64,000 bases of DNA, from positions 930,001 to 994,000 of the forward strand of contig CBDCGU010000003.1 in NCBI GenBank assembly GCA_965216945.1, in the 5' to 3' direction. Positions 7,771 to 16,782 of the stretch are shown here, piece after piece (within the stretch, counting starts at the first letter, position 1; every line of letters begins with the position of its first letter). Under the pieces are notes generated by a model, which was not told the DNA's origin, did not search any database, and was given only the letters and a program-made list of their open reading frames with translations. The stretch comes from DATHZQ01 sp965216945. Its GTDB lineage: Bacteria > Actinomycetota > Acidimicrobiia > Spongiisociales > UBA5794. The position numbers and the translations under genes were made by a program.

Positions 7771-9683
7771 CCGCCGAGGCCCCGCCCGTCACCGGCGGCC
7801 TCTCGATGGCGGGTATCCGCCGCCTCGTGCCATGGGCGATCTTGATCGTTGGTGTCGTCGCACTTCAGGCGCTGTTCGGCGATACCTCGTTCCCGGCAAC
7901 GCTCGATACGTTCTTCTCCGACCCGCTCGACTCGCTGGGAGTGTGGATACGAGAGAACCGCCGCTCGCACTGGCTGTTCACCGGGTTCTTCAACCCTGCC
8001 ACGGATGCGATCGACTGGGTGATCACCAGCCTCGAGGGGTTCCTGCTGTGGTTGCCATGGTATGCCGTCGTGGGCGCCGCCTTCCTCATCCCCGCTCGCG
8101 TCGGCATGTGGAAACACGGGCTGATGGCCGCAGGCGTGCTGCTCTACACGGGCCTGATCGGTCTCTGGGAGCCCACGATGGAGACGTTGTCGCTGATGTC
8201 CACGGCCGTTGCGATCGCGGTGGTCATCGGAGTACCGCTCGGCGTGTGGGGTGCGATGCGACCGCGTGTGGAGCGGATCAGCCGTCCGGTGCTGGATGCG
8301 ATGCAGACCGTCCCGGCGTTCGTCTACTTCCTGCCGCTGCTCGGCTTCTTCGGCATCGGCGCGGTCAACGCCGCCGTGGCCACGGTGATCTATGCACTGG
8401 CGCCGGTGGTGCGGCTCACCACCCTCGGCGTGCGGCGGGTGCCAGAGCAAGCCGTGGAGGCATCCCGTGTCTACGGCGCCACCGGGCTGCAGACGCTGGT
8501 GAAGGTGCAGATTCCGATGGCTCTGCCGACCATCATGACGGGGCTCACGCAAACGATCATGATGGCGCTCGGCATCGTCGTGCTGGCGGCGCTCATTGGC
8601 GCCGGCGGCCTCGGTGAGAACGTGTTCCAGAGCCTCTCGCAACGGCGCACCGGACGCGGGATTGCTGCCGGACTGGCCATCGTCGCCGTCGCCATCGTGC
8701 TGGAGCGAGTCTGGCGAAGCCTGGCCACCCTCGACCCCACACAACGCGCCCCGATTCGGTGGCGTCGGATCGGGCTGATCGGGTTGACCACCGCCGTCGT
8801 CATCGGCCGGGCGACGGGCTTCGTCGAGTTCCCCGAAGTGTGGAATCTGAGCGTCTTCGACCCCATCGACGACACCGTCGTGTGGGCGAGGGACAACCTG
8901 TCGTGGCTGACGCGACCCATCAACGACTTCATCGTCGGCAGCGTGATCGTGCCGGTACGCGATGCGCTGACCAACGATCTCGCCTGGCCCATCCTCATCT
9001 TCGTCACGGCCTGGGCGTGCTGGCGCGTCAAGGGTTGGCGGCTCGCTCTGTTCGGCGGAGGCGCCGTCGCCGTGATCGGCCTGATCGGTATGTGGGAGCT
9101 GTCGATCGACACGCTCGTGCAGGTGATGACGGCCACGCTGATCTCCATCGTCATAGCCATCCCAATCGGCATCTGGGCAGGTCGTCGACCCAGGATCGAA
9201 GCGGCGATGGGACCCGTCCTCGATGCGCTACAAACGGTGCCGTCCCTCGTGTACATCATTCCGGTGGTGATCCTCTTCACCGTCGGCGTGGTGCCGGGGA
9301 TCATCGCCTCGGTGTTGTATGCGATCGTTCCCGGTATCCGCATCAGCGCACTCGGCATCCGCCACGTGCCGGAGGAGACGGTCGAGGCATCGACCACCTT
9401 CGGTGCGACTCCGCGCCAGACGATGGTGGGAGTACGGGTACCGCTGGCCGCGCCGACGATCATGGCGGCGATCAACCAGGTGATCATGATGGTGCTGGCC
9501 ATGGTCATCATCGCCGGCTTCGTCGGCGGCGGCGGGCTGGGCTTCGAGACGATCCGATCGCTCACCCGTAGCCTGTTCGGACTGGGCTTCGAGGTCGGTC
9601 TCGCCCTCGTGCTGATGGCCATGGTCCTCGATCGCTACACCGAGGCGTGGGGGAAACGGTTGCAACCCCCGGAGGGGCACTGA
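7767..9683 (+). CDS. Doubled glycine betaine-type ABC permease (ProW-ProW fusion)
   Basis: A 638-residue membrane protein containing two BPD_transp_1 permease domains in one chain, about residues 120-310 and 435-630. Each carries its EAA loop: VEASRVYGATGLQTLVKVQI in the first half and VEASTTFGATPRQTMVGVRV in the second. Most ProW/OpuAB proteins have one domain and work as homodimers; here the dimer appears to be covalent. Both halves keep similar lengths and a hydrophobic leader, pointing to tandem duplication. It overlaps the ATPase gene and abuts the GMC oxidoreductase. Confidence 0.92.
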   Translation: MTAEAPPVTGGLSMAGIRRLVPWAILIVGVVALQALFGDTSFPATLDTFFSDPLDSLGVWIRENRRSHWLFTGFFNPATDAIDWVITSLEGFLLWLPWYAVVGAAFLIPARVGMWKHGLMAAGVLLYTGLIGLWEPTMETLSLMSTAVAIAVVIGVPLGVWGAMRPRVERISRPVLDAMQTVPAFVYFLPLLGFFGIGAVNAAVATVIYALAPVVRLTTLGVRRVPEQAVEASRVYGATGLQTLVKVQIPMALPTIMTGLTQTIMMALGIVVLAALIGAGGLGENVFQSLSQRRTGRGIAAGLAIVAVAIVLERVWRSLATLDPTQRAPIRWRRIGLIGLTTAVVIGRATGFVEFPEVWNLSVFDPIDDTVVWARDNLSWLTRPINDFIVGSVIVPVRDALTNDLAWPILIFVTAWACWRVKGWRLALFGGGAVAVIGLIGMWELSIDTLVQVMTATLISIVIAIPIGIWAGRRPRIEAAMGPVLDALQTVPSLVYIIPVVILFTVGVVPGIIASVLYAIVPGIRISALGIRHVPEETVEASTTFGATPRQTMVGVRVPLAAPTIMAAINQVIMMVLAMVIIAGFVGGGGLGFETIRSLTRSLFGLGFEVGLALVLMAMVLDRYTEAWGKRLQPPEGH

Positions 9684-11342
9684 GTGGTCCCGGCGCGGTA
9701 CGACTTCGTCATCGTCGGCGGTGGCTCGGCCGGAAGCGCCCTCGCCTCCCGGCTGTCCGCCGACCCGTCGATACGGGTGCTCGTGCTCGAAGCAGGCCGC
9801 CCCGACTACCGGTGGGACGTGTTCATCCACATGCCGGCCGCACTGGCGTTCCCCATCGGTAGCCGCTTCTACGACTGGAAGTACGAGTCGGAGCCGGAGC
9901 CCCATCTCGGCGGGCGGCGGGTCTACCACGCCCGCGGCAAGGTGCTCGGCGGGTCGTCATCCATCAACGGGATGATCTTTCAACGCGGGAATCCGATGGA
10001 TTACGAACGGTGGGCCGCCGACCCCGGTATGGAGATGTGGGACTACGCCCACTGTCTGCCGTATTTCAAGCGCATGGAGACCTGCCTCGCAGGGGAGGAC
10101 GAGTGGCGCGGTGGCGAAGGTCCGCTGGTCCTGGAACGTGGGGCGAGCGACAACCCGCTGATCGACGCATTCCTGGAAGCTGCACACCAAGCGGGTCACC
10201 CCATCACCTCCGACGTCAACGGCTACCGCCAAGAGGGCTTCGCTCGTTTCGACCGCAACATCCACCGCGGTCGCCGGCTCTCGGCATCCCAGGCCTACCT
10301 CCACCCCGTGGCGGGTCGGCCCAACCTCGACGTGATCACTCGGGCGTTCGTCACCCGGATCCGTTTTGATGGGACCCGCGCCACCGGTGTGGACTACGCT
10401 CACCGTGGTTCGACGACGACCGTGACGGCCGGCGAGGTCATCCTGTGTGGCGGCGCCTTCAACTCGCCACAGCTCCTCCAGCTCTCGGGCGTCGGCAACG
10501 CCGCGGAGCTGGAGCGGCTGGGTATCGAGGTGGTTCACGACCTGCCCGGTGTCGGGGAGCACCTCCAAGACCACCTCGAGGTCTATGTCCAGCATGCCGC
10601 CGGCCGGCCGGTGTCGATCCAGCCGTGGATGGCATGGTGGCGCCGCCCGCTCGTCGGTCTCATGTGGCTGTTCCGCAAGGGCCCCGGGGCCACCAACCAT
10701 TTCGAGGCGGGGGGCTTTGCTCGGTCCAACGACGACGTCGCCTACCCGAACCTGATGTTCCACTTCCTCCCGATCGCCATTCGCTATGACGGGTCGTCAC
10801 CGGCCGGCGGTCATGGCTACCAGGTGCACGTCGGACCGATGTACTCCGATGCTCGAGGGTCGGTGAAGGTCCGCTCCACCGACCCTCGGATCAAGCCGGC
10901 GTTGCGGTTCGATTACCTCTCGACGGCCCAGGATCGTCGGGAGTGGGTCGAAGCCGTCCGCATGACTCGCGACATCCTGAGCCAGGCGGCGCTTGCTCCC
11001 TTCGACGCCGGCGAGATCTCGCCGGGACCCTCCGTCGCATCCGACGACGAGATCCTGGACTGGGTGGCGCGGGACGCCGAGACGGCGCTGCATCCCTCGT
11101 GCACGTGCCGGATGGGAACCGGCGCCCTGGACGTGGTCGATCCGACGACGATGCAGGTGCACGGCGTCGACGGGTTGCGCATCGTGGATGCGTCGGTGAT
11201 GCCCTACGTCACCAACGGGAACATCTACGCCCCCGTGATGATGCTGGCCGAGAAGGCGGCCGATCTCATCCTCGGCAACACGCCGCTGCCACCCGACTCG
11301 GCGCCGTGGTACCGCCACGGGGGAGAGAGGCCCCGCCGCTAG
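9684..11342 (+). CDS. GMC-family oxidoreductase, probable choline dehydrogenase
   Basis: A 552-residue flavoenzyme. The N-terminal FAD site is FVIVGGGSAGSALASRLS, followed by the GMC signature GKVLGGSSSINGM. The C-terminal active-site region contains HPSCTCRMG and DASVMPYVTNGNI. BetA-type members oxidise choline to betaine aldehyde and on to betaine. The link here is context: it starts one base after the betaine-type permease stop. No betaine aldehyde dehydrogenase lies nearby. The last codons and the stop lie inside a repeated sequence, so the C-terminal end (ERPRR) was probably set by that repeat. Confidence 0.88.
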   Translation: MVPARYDFVIVGGGSAGSALASRLSADPSIRVLVLEAGRPDYRWDVFIHMPAALAFPIGSRFYDWKYESEPEPHLGGRRVYHARGKVLGGSSSINGMIFQRGNPMDYERWAADPGMEMWDYAHCLPYFKRMETCLAGEDEWRGGEGPLVLERGASDNPLIDAFLEAAHQAGHPITSDVNGYRQEGFARFDRNIHRGRRLSASQAYLHPVAGRPNLDVITRAFVTRIRFDGTRATGVDYAHRGSTTTVTAGEVILCGGAFNSPQLLQLSGVGNAAELERLGIEVVHDLPGVGEHLQDHLEVYVQHAAGRPVSIQPWMAWWRRPLVGLMWLFRKGPGATNHFEAGGFARSNDDVAYPNLMFHFLPIAIRYDGSSPAGGHGYQVHVGPMYSDARGSVKVRSTDPRIKPALRFDYLSTAQDRREWVEAVRMTRDILSQAALAPFDAGEISPGPSVASDDEILDWVARDAETALHPSCTCRMGTGALDVVDPTTMQVHGVDGLRIVDASVMPYVTNGNIYAPVMMLAEKAADLILGNTPLPPDSAPWYRHGGERPRR

Positions 11343-11527
11343 GCGGGGACTCGGTCGGCTGGGGCTGGGGACCCCGGCCGACACCGCGATGAGCCACGAG
11401 GCGAAGAGCCAACCAACACACGCGGCCCCGCCGCTAGGCGGGGACTCGGTCGGCTGGGGCTGGGGACCCCGGCCGACACCGCGATGAGCCACGAGGCGAA
11501 GAGCCAACAACACACGCGGCCCCGCCG
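11329..11527. repeat. Tandem repeat, two ~95-bp copies plus a partial third
   Basis: Unit 1 (11329-11423) and unit 2 (11424-11517) are nearly identical, differing by one base in length. A third copy stops after 10 bases. Each full unit starts with a hairpin, CCCCGCC-GCTA-GGCGGGG, and then has an inner GTCGGC/GCCGAC inverted pair. In unit 1 the loop and stem contain the TAG stop of the GMC gene. The second half of the unit resembles sequence at 38308-38345. This gap to the MFS gene holds no other gene; the hairpins probably also terminate transcription. Confidence 0.85.
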
Positions 11528-11592
11528 ATGTGCGCCAGTCTGGCAGTTGATCCCAGGTTTGGCCGGTATCTCCGGCCAGGCGGAAGGGGCGC

Positions 11593-13029
11593 CTACAGAT
11601 CCTGGTCCACGGGCGGAGGGGCGCCGGCGATCCCCGTCTCGGCGATGGCATCCCTGTGATCCGTTTCCGCGGCGGCGCTCTCCCCCTTCTTGGCGGCGAT
11701 GCCTTCCTCACGAGCGGACTCGATCTTGTCCGTCGTGAGCTTCGGTGCCGCATAGACGAACAGCACGAGGTAGGACGCGGCGGTGACGAACCACGGCATG
11801 CGCAGCGCCAGCTCGCGGCTGGCAACGCTCTCTGTGCCGGAGACGACGAAACCACCGATGGCCAGACCGATGGGCATCATGCCCCAGGCGAAGAACCGGT
11901 AGACGCTGTTGACGCGACCGAGCAGCTGATCGGGGATGATGGTCTGGCGCAGCGACACCGTGATGACGTTCCACAGCACGGCAGCGAAGGTGAACGCCAC
12001 GAACATCAGCCATGCGATCGGCCACAGCGAGCTGAGCCCGATGATGAGCGACGTGAGCCCGCCGCCGATCAGCGTGAAGTAGAGGGACGTGCCGGAGCCG
12101 AGCCGCTCGCTGATCTTGGGGGCGGTGACGCTCCCGATGATGCCGCCGACTGCCCCTCCCGTCATGAGCAGCGCAAACGCAAACGAGTCGACGTCGAGCA
12201 CCTCTTGGGAGAACAGCACGATGGTGGCGAAGGTGATGCTGCCGAGCCCGTTCATGATGCCGAGGATGATGGCCATCGGCTTCAGGAGCGGATGGCGCCA
12301 CAACCAGCGGAATCCCTCCGAGATCTCCTTGCGCCACTCGACCTTGCCTTGCGCCTCGCCCTGGTTGGTGCGGAAGTCGCCCTGGATGAGAAACACGAGG
12401 CCGGCCGCCACCGCAAAGGTGCCGGCGTCGACGAAGAACGGCAGCGCAAACATGATGCCGATCAGGAAGCTGCCGAGCGGTGGACCGGCGAAGCTGTTGG
12501 CCACCATCTCGGCGCCCCACAGCCGGCCGTTGGCGCGCTCCAGACCCTCCGGCTCGACGATGGCGGGCAAGATGGTCTGTGCGGCGTTGTCGCGGAGCAC
12601 CTCGGCGAACCCGAAGAGCAGGGACGCCACGAGCAGCACCGTGTAGAGGGCGGCATCGGTGGGTATGTCGATGCCACCGGCGATCTGGTCGGGACGGGGG
12701 AGGCGGCTCTCGGCGGCCACGACCGCCACAGCCACTCCCAGCGTGATCACCGTCCTCACCACGTCCATGGCCACCATGATCTTGCGGCGGTCGATCCGGT
12801 CGGTGATGACGCCGGCCGGCAGTGTGAACACGAGCCACGGCAGCCGCTGGGCCACTGCGATCAATGCGATCAGGACCGGATCACGGGTGACGGCGGAGGC
12901 CAGCCAGGGGTATGCGATGGCGGCGATGCCGTCACCGAGGTTGGAGACCACCGAAGCGGTCCACAGCTTGGCGTAGCTCGCACCGAGCTTGACCTTCTCT
13001 TTGGTGGTCGGTGCGGCGGTGTCGGTCAC
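11593..13029 (-). CDS. MFS exporter
   Basis: A 478-residue major facilitator protein with about 12 membrane helices. It has the loop motif GVITDRIDRRKIMVAMD between helices 2 and 3, and a long cytoplasmic C-terminal tail rich in Ala and Asp. It resembles the MFS_3 (enterobactin exporter-like) group that exports drugs or siderophores. The ATG at 13029 overlaps the stop of the regulator gene by 4 bases, so the pair forms a regulator-pump operon. The substrate is unknown. Confidence 0.88.
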   Translation of the reverse strand: MTDTAAPTTKEKVKLGASYAKLWTASVVSNLGDGIAAIAYPWLASAVTRDPVLIALIAVAQRLPWLVFTLPAGVITDRIDRRKIMVAMDVVRTVITLGVAVAVVAAESRLPRPDQIAGGIDIPTDAALYTVLLVASLLFGFAEVLRDNAAQTILPAIVEPEGLERANGRLWGAEMVANSFAGPPLGSFLIGIMFALPFFVDAGTFAVAAGLVFLIQGDFRTNQGEAQGKVEWRKEISEGFRWLWRHPLLKPMAIILGIMNGLGSITFATIVLFSQEVLDVDSFAFALLMTGGAVGGIIGSVTAPKISERLGSGTSLYFTLIGGGLTSLIIGLSSLWPIAWLMFVAFTFAAVLWNVITVSLRQTIIPDQLLGRVNSVYRFFAWGMMPIGLAIGGFVVSGTESVASRELALRMPWFVTAASYLVLFVYAAPKLTTDKIESAREEGIAAKKGESAAAETDHRDAIAETGIAGAPPPVDQDL

Positions 13030-13610
13030 GTACGCTCCTCGGGGAAGGTGGGACGGTCGGTGGGATACACCCCGGCGACGAAACCGTAGACGACGTCGCC
13101 ACCGCGGGGCAGGTCGACGAAGTCCTCGGAGAGCTCGACGACCCGCTGGGCAAACTCGACCGCACGCGCCTCGGGGATGCGCACGTGGCGCAAGGTGAAC
13201 ATGGGCAGCGGATCGGCCGGGTCGAGCGCCCGCGCCTCGTTCATCGCCTCGGCAAGCATGGGAAATGGCTTGTCATCCGACTCCATCGCCTTGATGACGA
13301 TGGTTCTGGCGACCCGGCCGTAATACTTCTCGGTCATCGCACGCACCCGTGCCGTGCGCACCACCCGGATGAGCCCGGCCTTCTCGAGCACCTTGAGGTG
13401 GTAGCCAACGGTCCCCTTCGGCTTGTCCAGCGCCGCTGCGAGGTGGGTCGTCGTCGCCGCCCGGTCGAGCAGAAGATCGAGAATGTGGCGCCGGGTGTTG
13501 TCGCCGAGCGCCTTCAGCTGGCTTGGTGTCGAGGCCTCGACCTCCGGAGCCAGCTCGTAATCGGGCCCGGGGGCGGTGGCTGCTGAAGTCGCTTCGGCTC
13601 CGGTCGGCAT
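13026..13610 (-). CDS. ArsR-like winged-helix regulator of the MFS gene
   Basis: A 194-residue protein. The winged-helix domain (about residues 28-100) includes LKALGDNTRRHILDLLLDR, a recognition helix near DKPKGTVGYHLKVLEKAGLI and a wing with RVRAMTEKYYG. The C-terminal part has no recognised ligand domain. It is translationally coupled to the pump gene and most likely represses it. The ATG at 13610 (MPTGAE) was preferred to one 12 codons up because the divergent leuC promoter must fit in this gap. Confidence 0.85.
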   Translation of the reverse strand: MPTGAEATSAATAPGPDYELAPEVEASTPSQLKALGDNTRRHILDLLLDRAATTTHLAAALDKPKGTVGYHLKVLEKAGLIRVVRTARVRAMTEKYYGRVARTIVIKAMESDDKPFPMLAEAMNEARALDPADPLPMFTLRHVRIPEARAVEFAQRVVELSEDFVDLPRGGDVVYGFVAGVYPTDRPTFPEERT

Positions 13611-13705
13611 GTGCCAAATTGTCGGCACATCCCGACCATTTGTCAAGCAGCTTCGACTGACGACGATATGCCTCTACCATCGCCACTCCCCTTCCCAGGA
13701 TTCCG

Positions 13706-15106
13706 ATGCCCACCACGCTCTTCGAGAAGGTCTGGAGCGACCACGTCGTCCGCAGCGGCGGCGGCGAACCGGATCTGCTGTACATCGATCTCCATCTCGT
13801 CCACGAGGTCACCTCGCCGCAGGCGTTCGAGTCGCTGGCGATGCAGGGCCGATCGGTGCGCCGCCCCGATCTCACTCTGGCAACCGTCGACCATGGTGTA
13901 CCCACCGAGGGGCGCGCCCTCGGAATCCAAGATCCGCTCTCCCGGAAACAGATCGAGACGCTGGTCGAGAACTGCCGCACGCACGGCATCACGCTCTACG
14001 GCATCGACGACCCCCGCCAGGGCATCGTGCACGTGATCGGGCCGGAGCAGGGCATCACCCAGCCGGGGATGACGATCGTCTGCGGCGACTCGCACACGTC
14101 GACCCACGGTGCGTTCGGGGCGCTCGCCTTCGGCATCGGCACATCGGAGGTCGAGCACGTTCTCGCCAGCCAGACCCTGCCGCAGCCCAAGCCCAGGTCG
14201 ATGGCGATCACCGTCGCCGGTGACCTCGCCAAAGGCGTGACGGCCAAGGACGTGATTCTGGGCATCATCGCCCGTATCGGCGTCGACGGCGGCGTCGGCT
14301 ACGTGGTCGAGTACCGCGGTTCGGCCATCGAGGCGCTCTCGATGGAGGGGCGCATGACGGTGTGCAACATGTCGATCGAGGGAGGCGCCCGCGCCGGCAT
14401 GATCGCTCCCGACGACACCACGTTCGCCTATCTCGAGGGACGCACCCATGCGCCGCAGGGCGCAGACTGGGCAGCGGCGCTCGACTACTGGCGCACGTTG
14501 CCAACCGACGAGGGAGCGGAGTTCGACGCCTATGTGGACATCGCGGCCGGCGATCTGGCCCCACACGTCAGTTGGGGAACCAACCCTGCGCAGACATTGC
14601 CGGTGACAGCATCGCTGCCGTCTCCCGACGACTTCGCCGAACCCTTGGACCGCGACGCAACAGAACGAGCACTGCAGTACATGGATCTCGAAGCCGGCAC
14701 GGCGATCACGGACATCACGATCGACCGGGTGTTCTTCGGCTCCTGCACCAACGGACGGATCGAGGACCTGCGCGCCGGAGCGGCTCTCCTCGAAGGCAAG
14801 CGCGTCCACCCCGACGTCCGGGCGATGGTCGTGCCGGGCTCCGGTCTCGTGAAGTTACAGGCCGAAGAGGAGGGACTGGACCGCGTGTTCAAGGCGGCAG
14901 GCTTCGAGTGGCGCGACGCCGGCTGCTCGATGTGCCTCGGCATGAACCCGGACATCCTCGCTCCCGGCGAGCGGTGCGCATCCACGTCGAACCGGAACTT
15001 CGAGGGTCGCCAGGGACGTGGCGGCCGGACCCACCTCGTCTCGCCGGAGATGGCGGTGGCGGCGGCGGTCGAGGGTCACTTCGTCGATGTGAGGGAGTGG
15101 GAGTGA
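13706..15106 (+). CDS. leuC: 3-isopropylmalate dehydratase large subunit
   Basis: A 466-residue aconitase-family subunit for leucine synthesis, converting 2-isopropylmalate to 3-isopropylmalate with LeuD. The 4Fe-4S cluster ligands are visible as FGSCTNGR and CSMCLGMNPD. Substrate and signature regions such as GDSHTSTHGAFGALAFGIG and FEGRQGRGGRTHLVSP are intact. The length is typical. The stop overlaps the leuD start (TGATG), so the two subunits are coupled. No leuA or leuB lies in the window. Confidence 0.97.
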   Translation: MPTTLFEKVWSDHVVRSGGGEPDLLYIDLHLVHEVTSPQAFESLAMQGRSVRRPDLTLATVDHGVPTEGRALGIQDPLSRKQIETLVENCRTHGITLYGIDDPRQGIVHVIGPEQGITQPGMTIVCGDSHTSTHGAFGALAFGIGTSEVEHVLASQTLPQPKPRSMAITVAGDLAKGVTAKDVILGIIARIGVDGGVGYVVEYRGSAIEALSMEGRMTVCNMSIEGGARAGMIAPDDTTFAYLEGRTHAPQGADWAAALDYWRTLPTDEGAEFDAYVDIAAGDLAPHVSWGTNPAQTLPVTASLPSPDDFAEPLDRDATERALQYMDLEAGTAITDITIDRVFFGSCTNGRIEDLRAGAALLEGKRVHPDVRAMVVPGSGLVKLQAEEEGLDRVFKAAGFEWRDAGCSMCLGMNPDILAPGERCASTSNRNFEGRQGRGGRTHLVSPEMAVAAAVEGHFVDVREWE

Positions 15107-15711
15107 TGGACCCCGTTGGAATGATCCAAGGACAGATGGCCCCGCTGCCGCGTGCCAACGTCGACACGGACCAGATCATCCCCAAGCAGTTCCTCAAACG
15201 CGTCGAGCGCACCGGGTTCGGACCCTTCCTGTTCTATGACTGGGCGTACGACACCGAGGGCGAGATGATCCTTGACTTCGTGACGAACCGGCCGGAATAC
15301 GCCAACGCCAAGGTGCTGGTGACCGGACCGAACTTCGGCTCCGGCTCGTCCCGGGAGCACGCCCCCTGGGCGATCGAGGACTGGGGATTCGAAGCGATCA
15401 TCGCGCCGTCGTTCGCCGACATCTTCCAGTCGAACTGCCACAAGATCGGATTGCTGCCGGTGGTCCTCAGCGACGACGAGGTGGCGACGCTGACCGCGAT
15501 CGCGGAGCACCCGGACAACGAGGTGGCCATCGATCTCGAGACGCAGACGGTGGCGGCAGGCGACTTCAAGGCAGTCTTCGAGATCGACGACTTCGCCAAA
15601 CACTGCCTGCTCAACGGCCTCGACCACATCGCATTGACGCTGCAGCATGCAGCGGAAATCGACGCCTACGAGCAGTCGCGAGCCCCCTTCAAGCCGAGTC
15701 TGAGCGCCTAG
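15106..15711 (+). CDS. leuD: 3-isopropylmalate dehydratase small subunit
   Basis: A 201-residue swivel-domain subunit that completes isopropylmalate isomerase. Diagnostic stretches are NVDTDQIIPKQFLKRVERTG, NFGSGSSREHAPWAI and FADIFQSNCHKIGLLPV. Length and motif order match the standard family. It shares one base with the leuC stop. Downstream, a GGCCGC/GCGGCC hairpin at 15781-15796 may end the transcript before the convergent DUF4328 gene. Confidence 0.97.
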   Translation: MDPVGMIQGQMAPLPRANVDTDQIIPKQFLKRVERTGFGPFLFYDWAYDTEGEMILDFVTNRPEYANAKVLVTGPNFGSGSSREHAPWAIEDWGFEAIIAPSFADIFQSNCHKIGLLPVVLSDDEVATLTAIAEHPDNEVAIDLETQTVAAGDFKAVFEIDDFAKHCLLNGLDHIALTLQHAAEIDAYEQSRAPFKPSLSA

Positions 15712-15818
15712 GGTCCCTGAGATCGCCCGAGAGCCGGTGCTGCAGACAACGTCGAGTCGTCCGGGAAGCGTCACCTCATCGGCCGCCGCAGCGGCCGGGC
15801 TCTCCTGTTCGCACCCTG

Positions 15819-16685
15819 TCAGCCCCGCACTCTTGCGAGTGCCACATCGAGCGTGCGGGCCAGCGAAGCCTGCCGGTTGTTGATGGCGCGAACCACGGCA
15901 ATGGCGAAGGGGGCCAACACGGCCGCAGCGACGTAGAGCCCCAACTCGAGCCGAAGGACGTTGACGAACGACTCGGCGGTGTCCTCGACCGTGGTGAACC
16001 ACGCCACCGTGAAGAGCAGACCCCTCGCGATGAATATCGCCCACCACACATTGAAGTACCAGGGCACGGCCGGCGGCGGGTGCCACTCGTGTGTTGCAGA
16101 CTCGGGTGGGCGGCTCTGCACCCAGAGATCGCCGGCGATCTGCCGGGGGCGATACAGCGAGACGATCGGCACCACCCATCCAAAGATCGCCCATCCTGCC
16201 TTGTGCTCGCTACGTCTTCCCAGCGGTTCGAGGTTCTTGTACGAGCGGTAGAACCACACGATCCAGACGATCGAGATCAGCAGGAACATCGCCCCTTGGA
16301 ACCCCGCCGCCAGGACGTAGCCCTCCTCGATGTCGAGTAGCCGGTCGACGTTCTCGACAACGCCGGAGTCTCTCAGGTCGGTCAGGGCGGCCAGGTAGGG
16401 AAGGGCCATGGAGAATGACCATGCGACGAAGCCGAGGTAGACCCCCAAGAGGAGCTGGAGGAACACACCGGTCCCGTAGGTGCTGCGGTAGTCGATCAGC
16501 CGCACACCGCGGACGAATGCGGGCTGCTCCGCGACCGCCGCGGCCGGACGACGCGTCTCGGAGATACGGGACGAGCTCCAGAGGTCCTTCGTTTCGGCGC
16601 AATACGGACAGTCGTACTTGACGTTTACGTTTCTTCCACAGCCCAGACACGGCTCGAATCTCGCCACCACATGCTCCCTACGCAC
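15819..16685 (-). CDS. DUF4328 membrane protein with N-terminal zinc ribbon
   Basis: A 288-residue protein. The N-terminus holds two CxxC pairs (PCLGCGRN and DCPYCAET), a probable zinc ribbon. Four to six membrane helices follow, with the DUF4328 stretch VWFYRSYKNLEPLGRR and conserved aromatic loops (GWAIFGWVVPIVSLYRP). The function of DUF4328 is unknown; a ribbon plus membrane layout is often seen in proteins thought to sense or regulate. It stands alone, upstream of a 97-bp gap after the signalling operon. Confidence 0.78.
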   Translation of the reverse strand: MRREHVVARFEPCLGCGRNVNVKYDCPYCAETKDLWSSSRISETRRPAAAVAEQPAFVRGVRLIDYRSTYGTGVFLQLLLGVYLGFVAWSFSMALPYLAALTDLRDSGVVENVDRLLDIEEGYVLAAGFQGAMFLLISIVWIVWFYRSYKNLEPLGRRSEHKAGWAIFGWVVPIVSLYRPRQIAGDLWVQSRPPESATHEWHPPPAVPWYFNVWWAIFIARGLLFTVAWFTTVEDTAESFVNVLRLELGLYVAAAVLAPFAIAVVRAINNRQASLARTLDVALARVRG

Positions 16686-16782
16686 ACGAAACGCCGGCTC
16701 CGGCGGCCGGCGCGCACACGATACGGCGGGCGCCTACCCGGTCCAATGGTGCAGCCGACCCATCGTGCCGGCTGGCAGGGTC

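Noticed and set aside
8471..9622. A 383-codon minus-strand frame opposite the doubled permease
   Set aside because: The translation is Thr/Met/Ile-rich low complexity, a shadow of hydrophobic codons; the permease frame shows both EAA loops.
11329..11527. Possible CRISPR array
   Set aside because: Only two full units occur and they are directly adjacent with no unique spacers, so this is a tandem repeat.
11656..13089. A 477-codon plus-strand frame opposite the MFS gene
   Set aside because: Its translation is rich in Asp, His, Gly and Arg without any domain, and the opposite strand encodes a normal 12-helix transporter.
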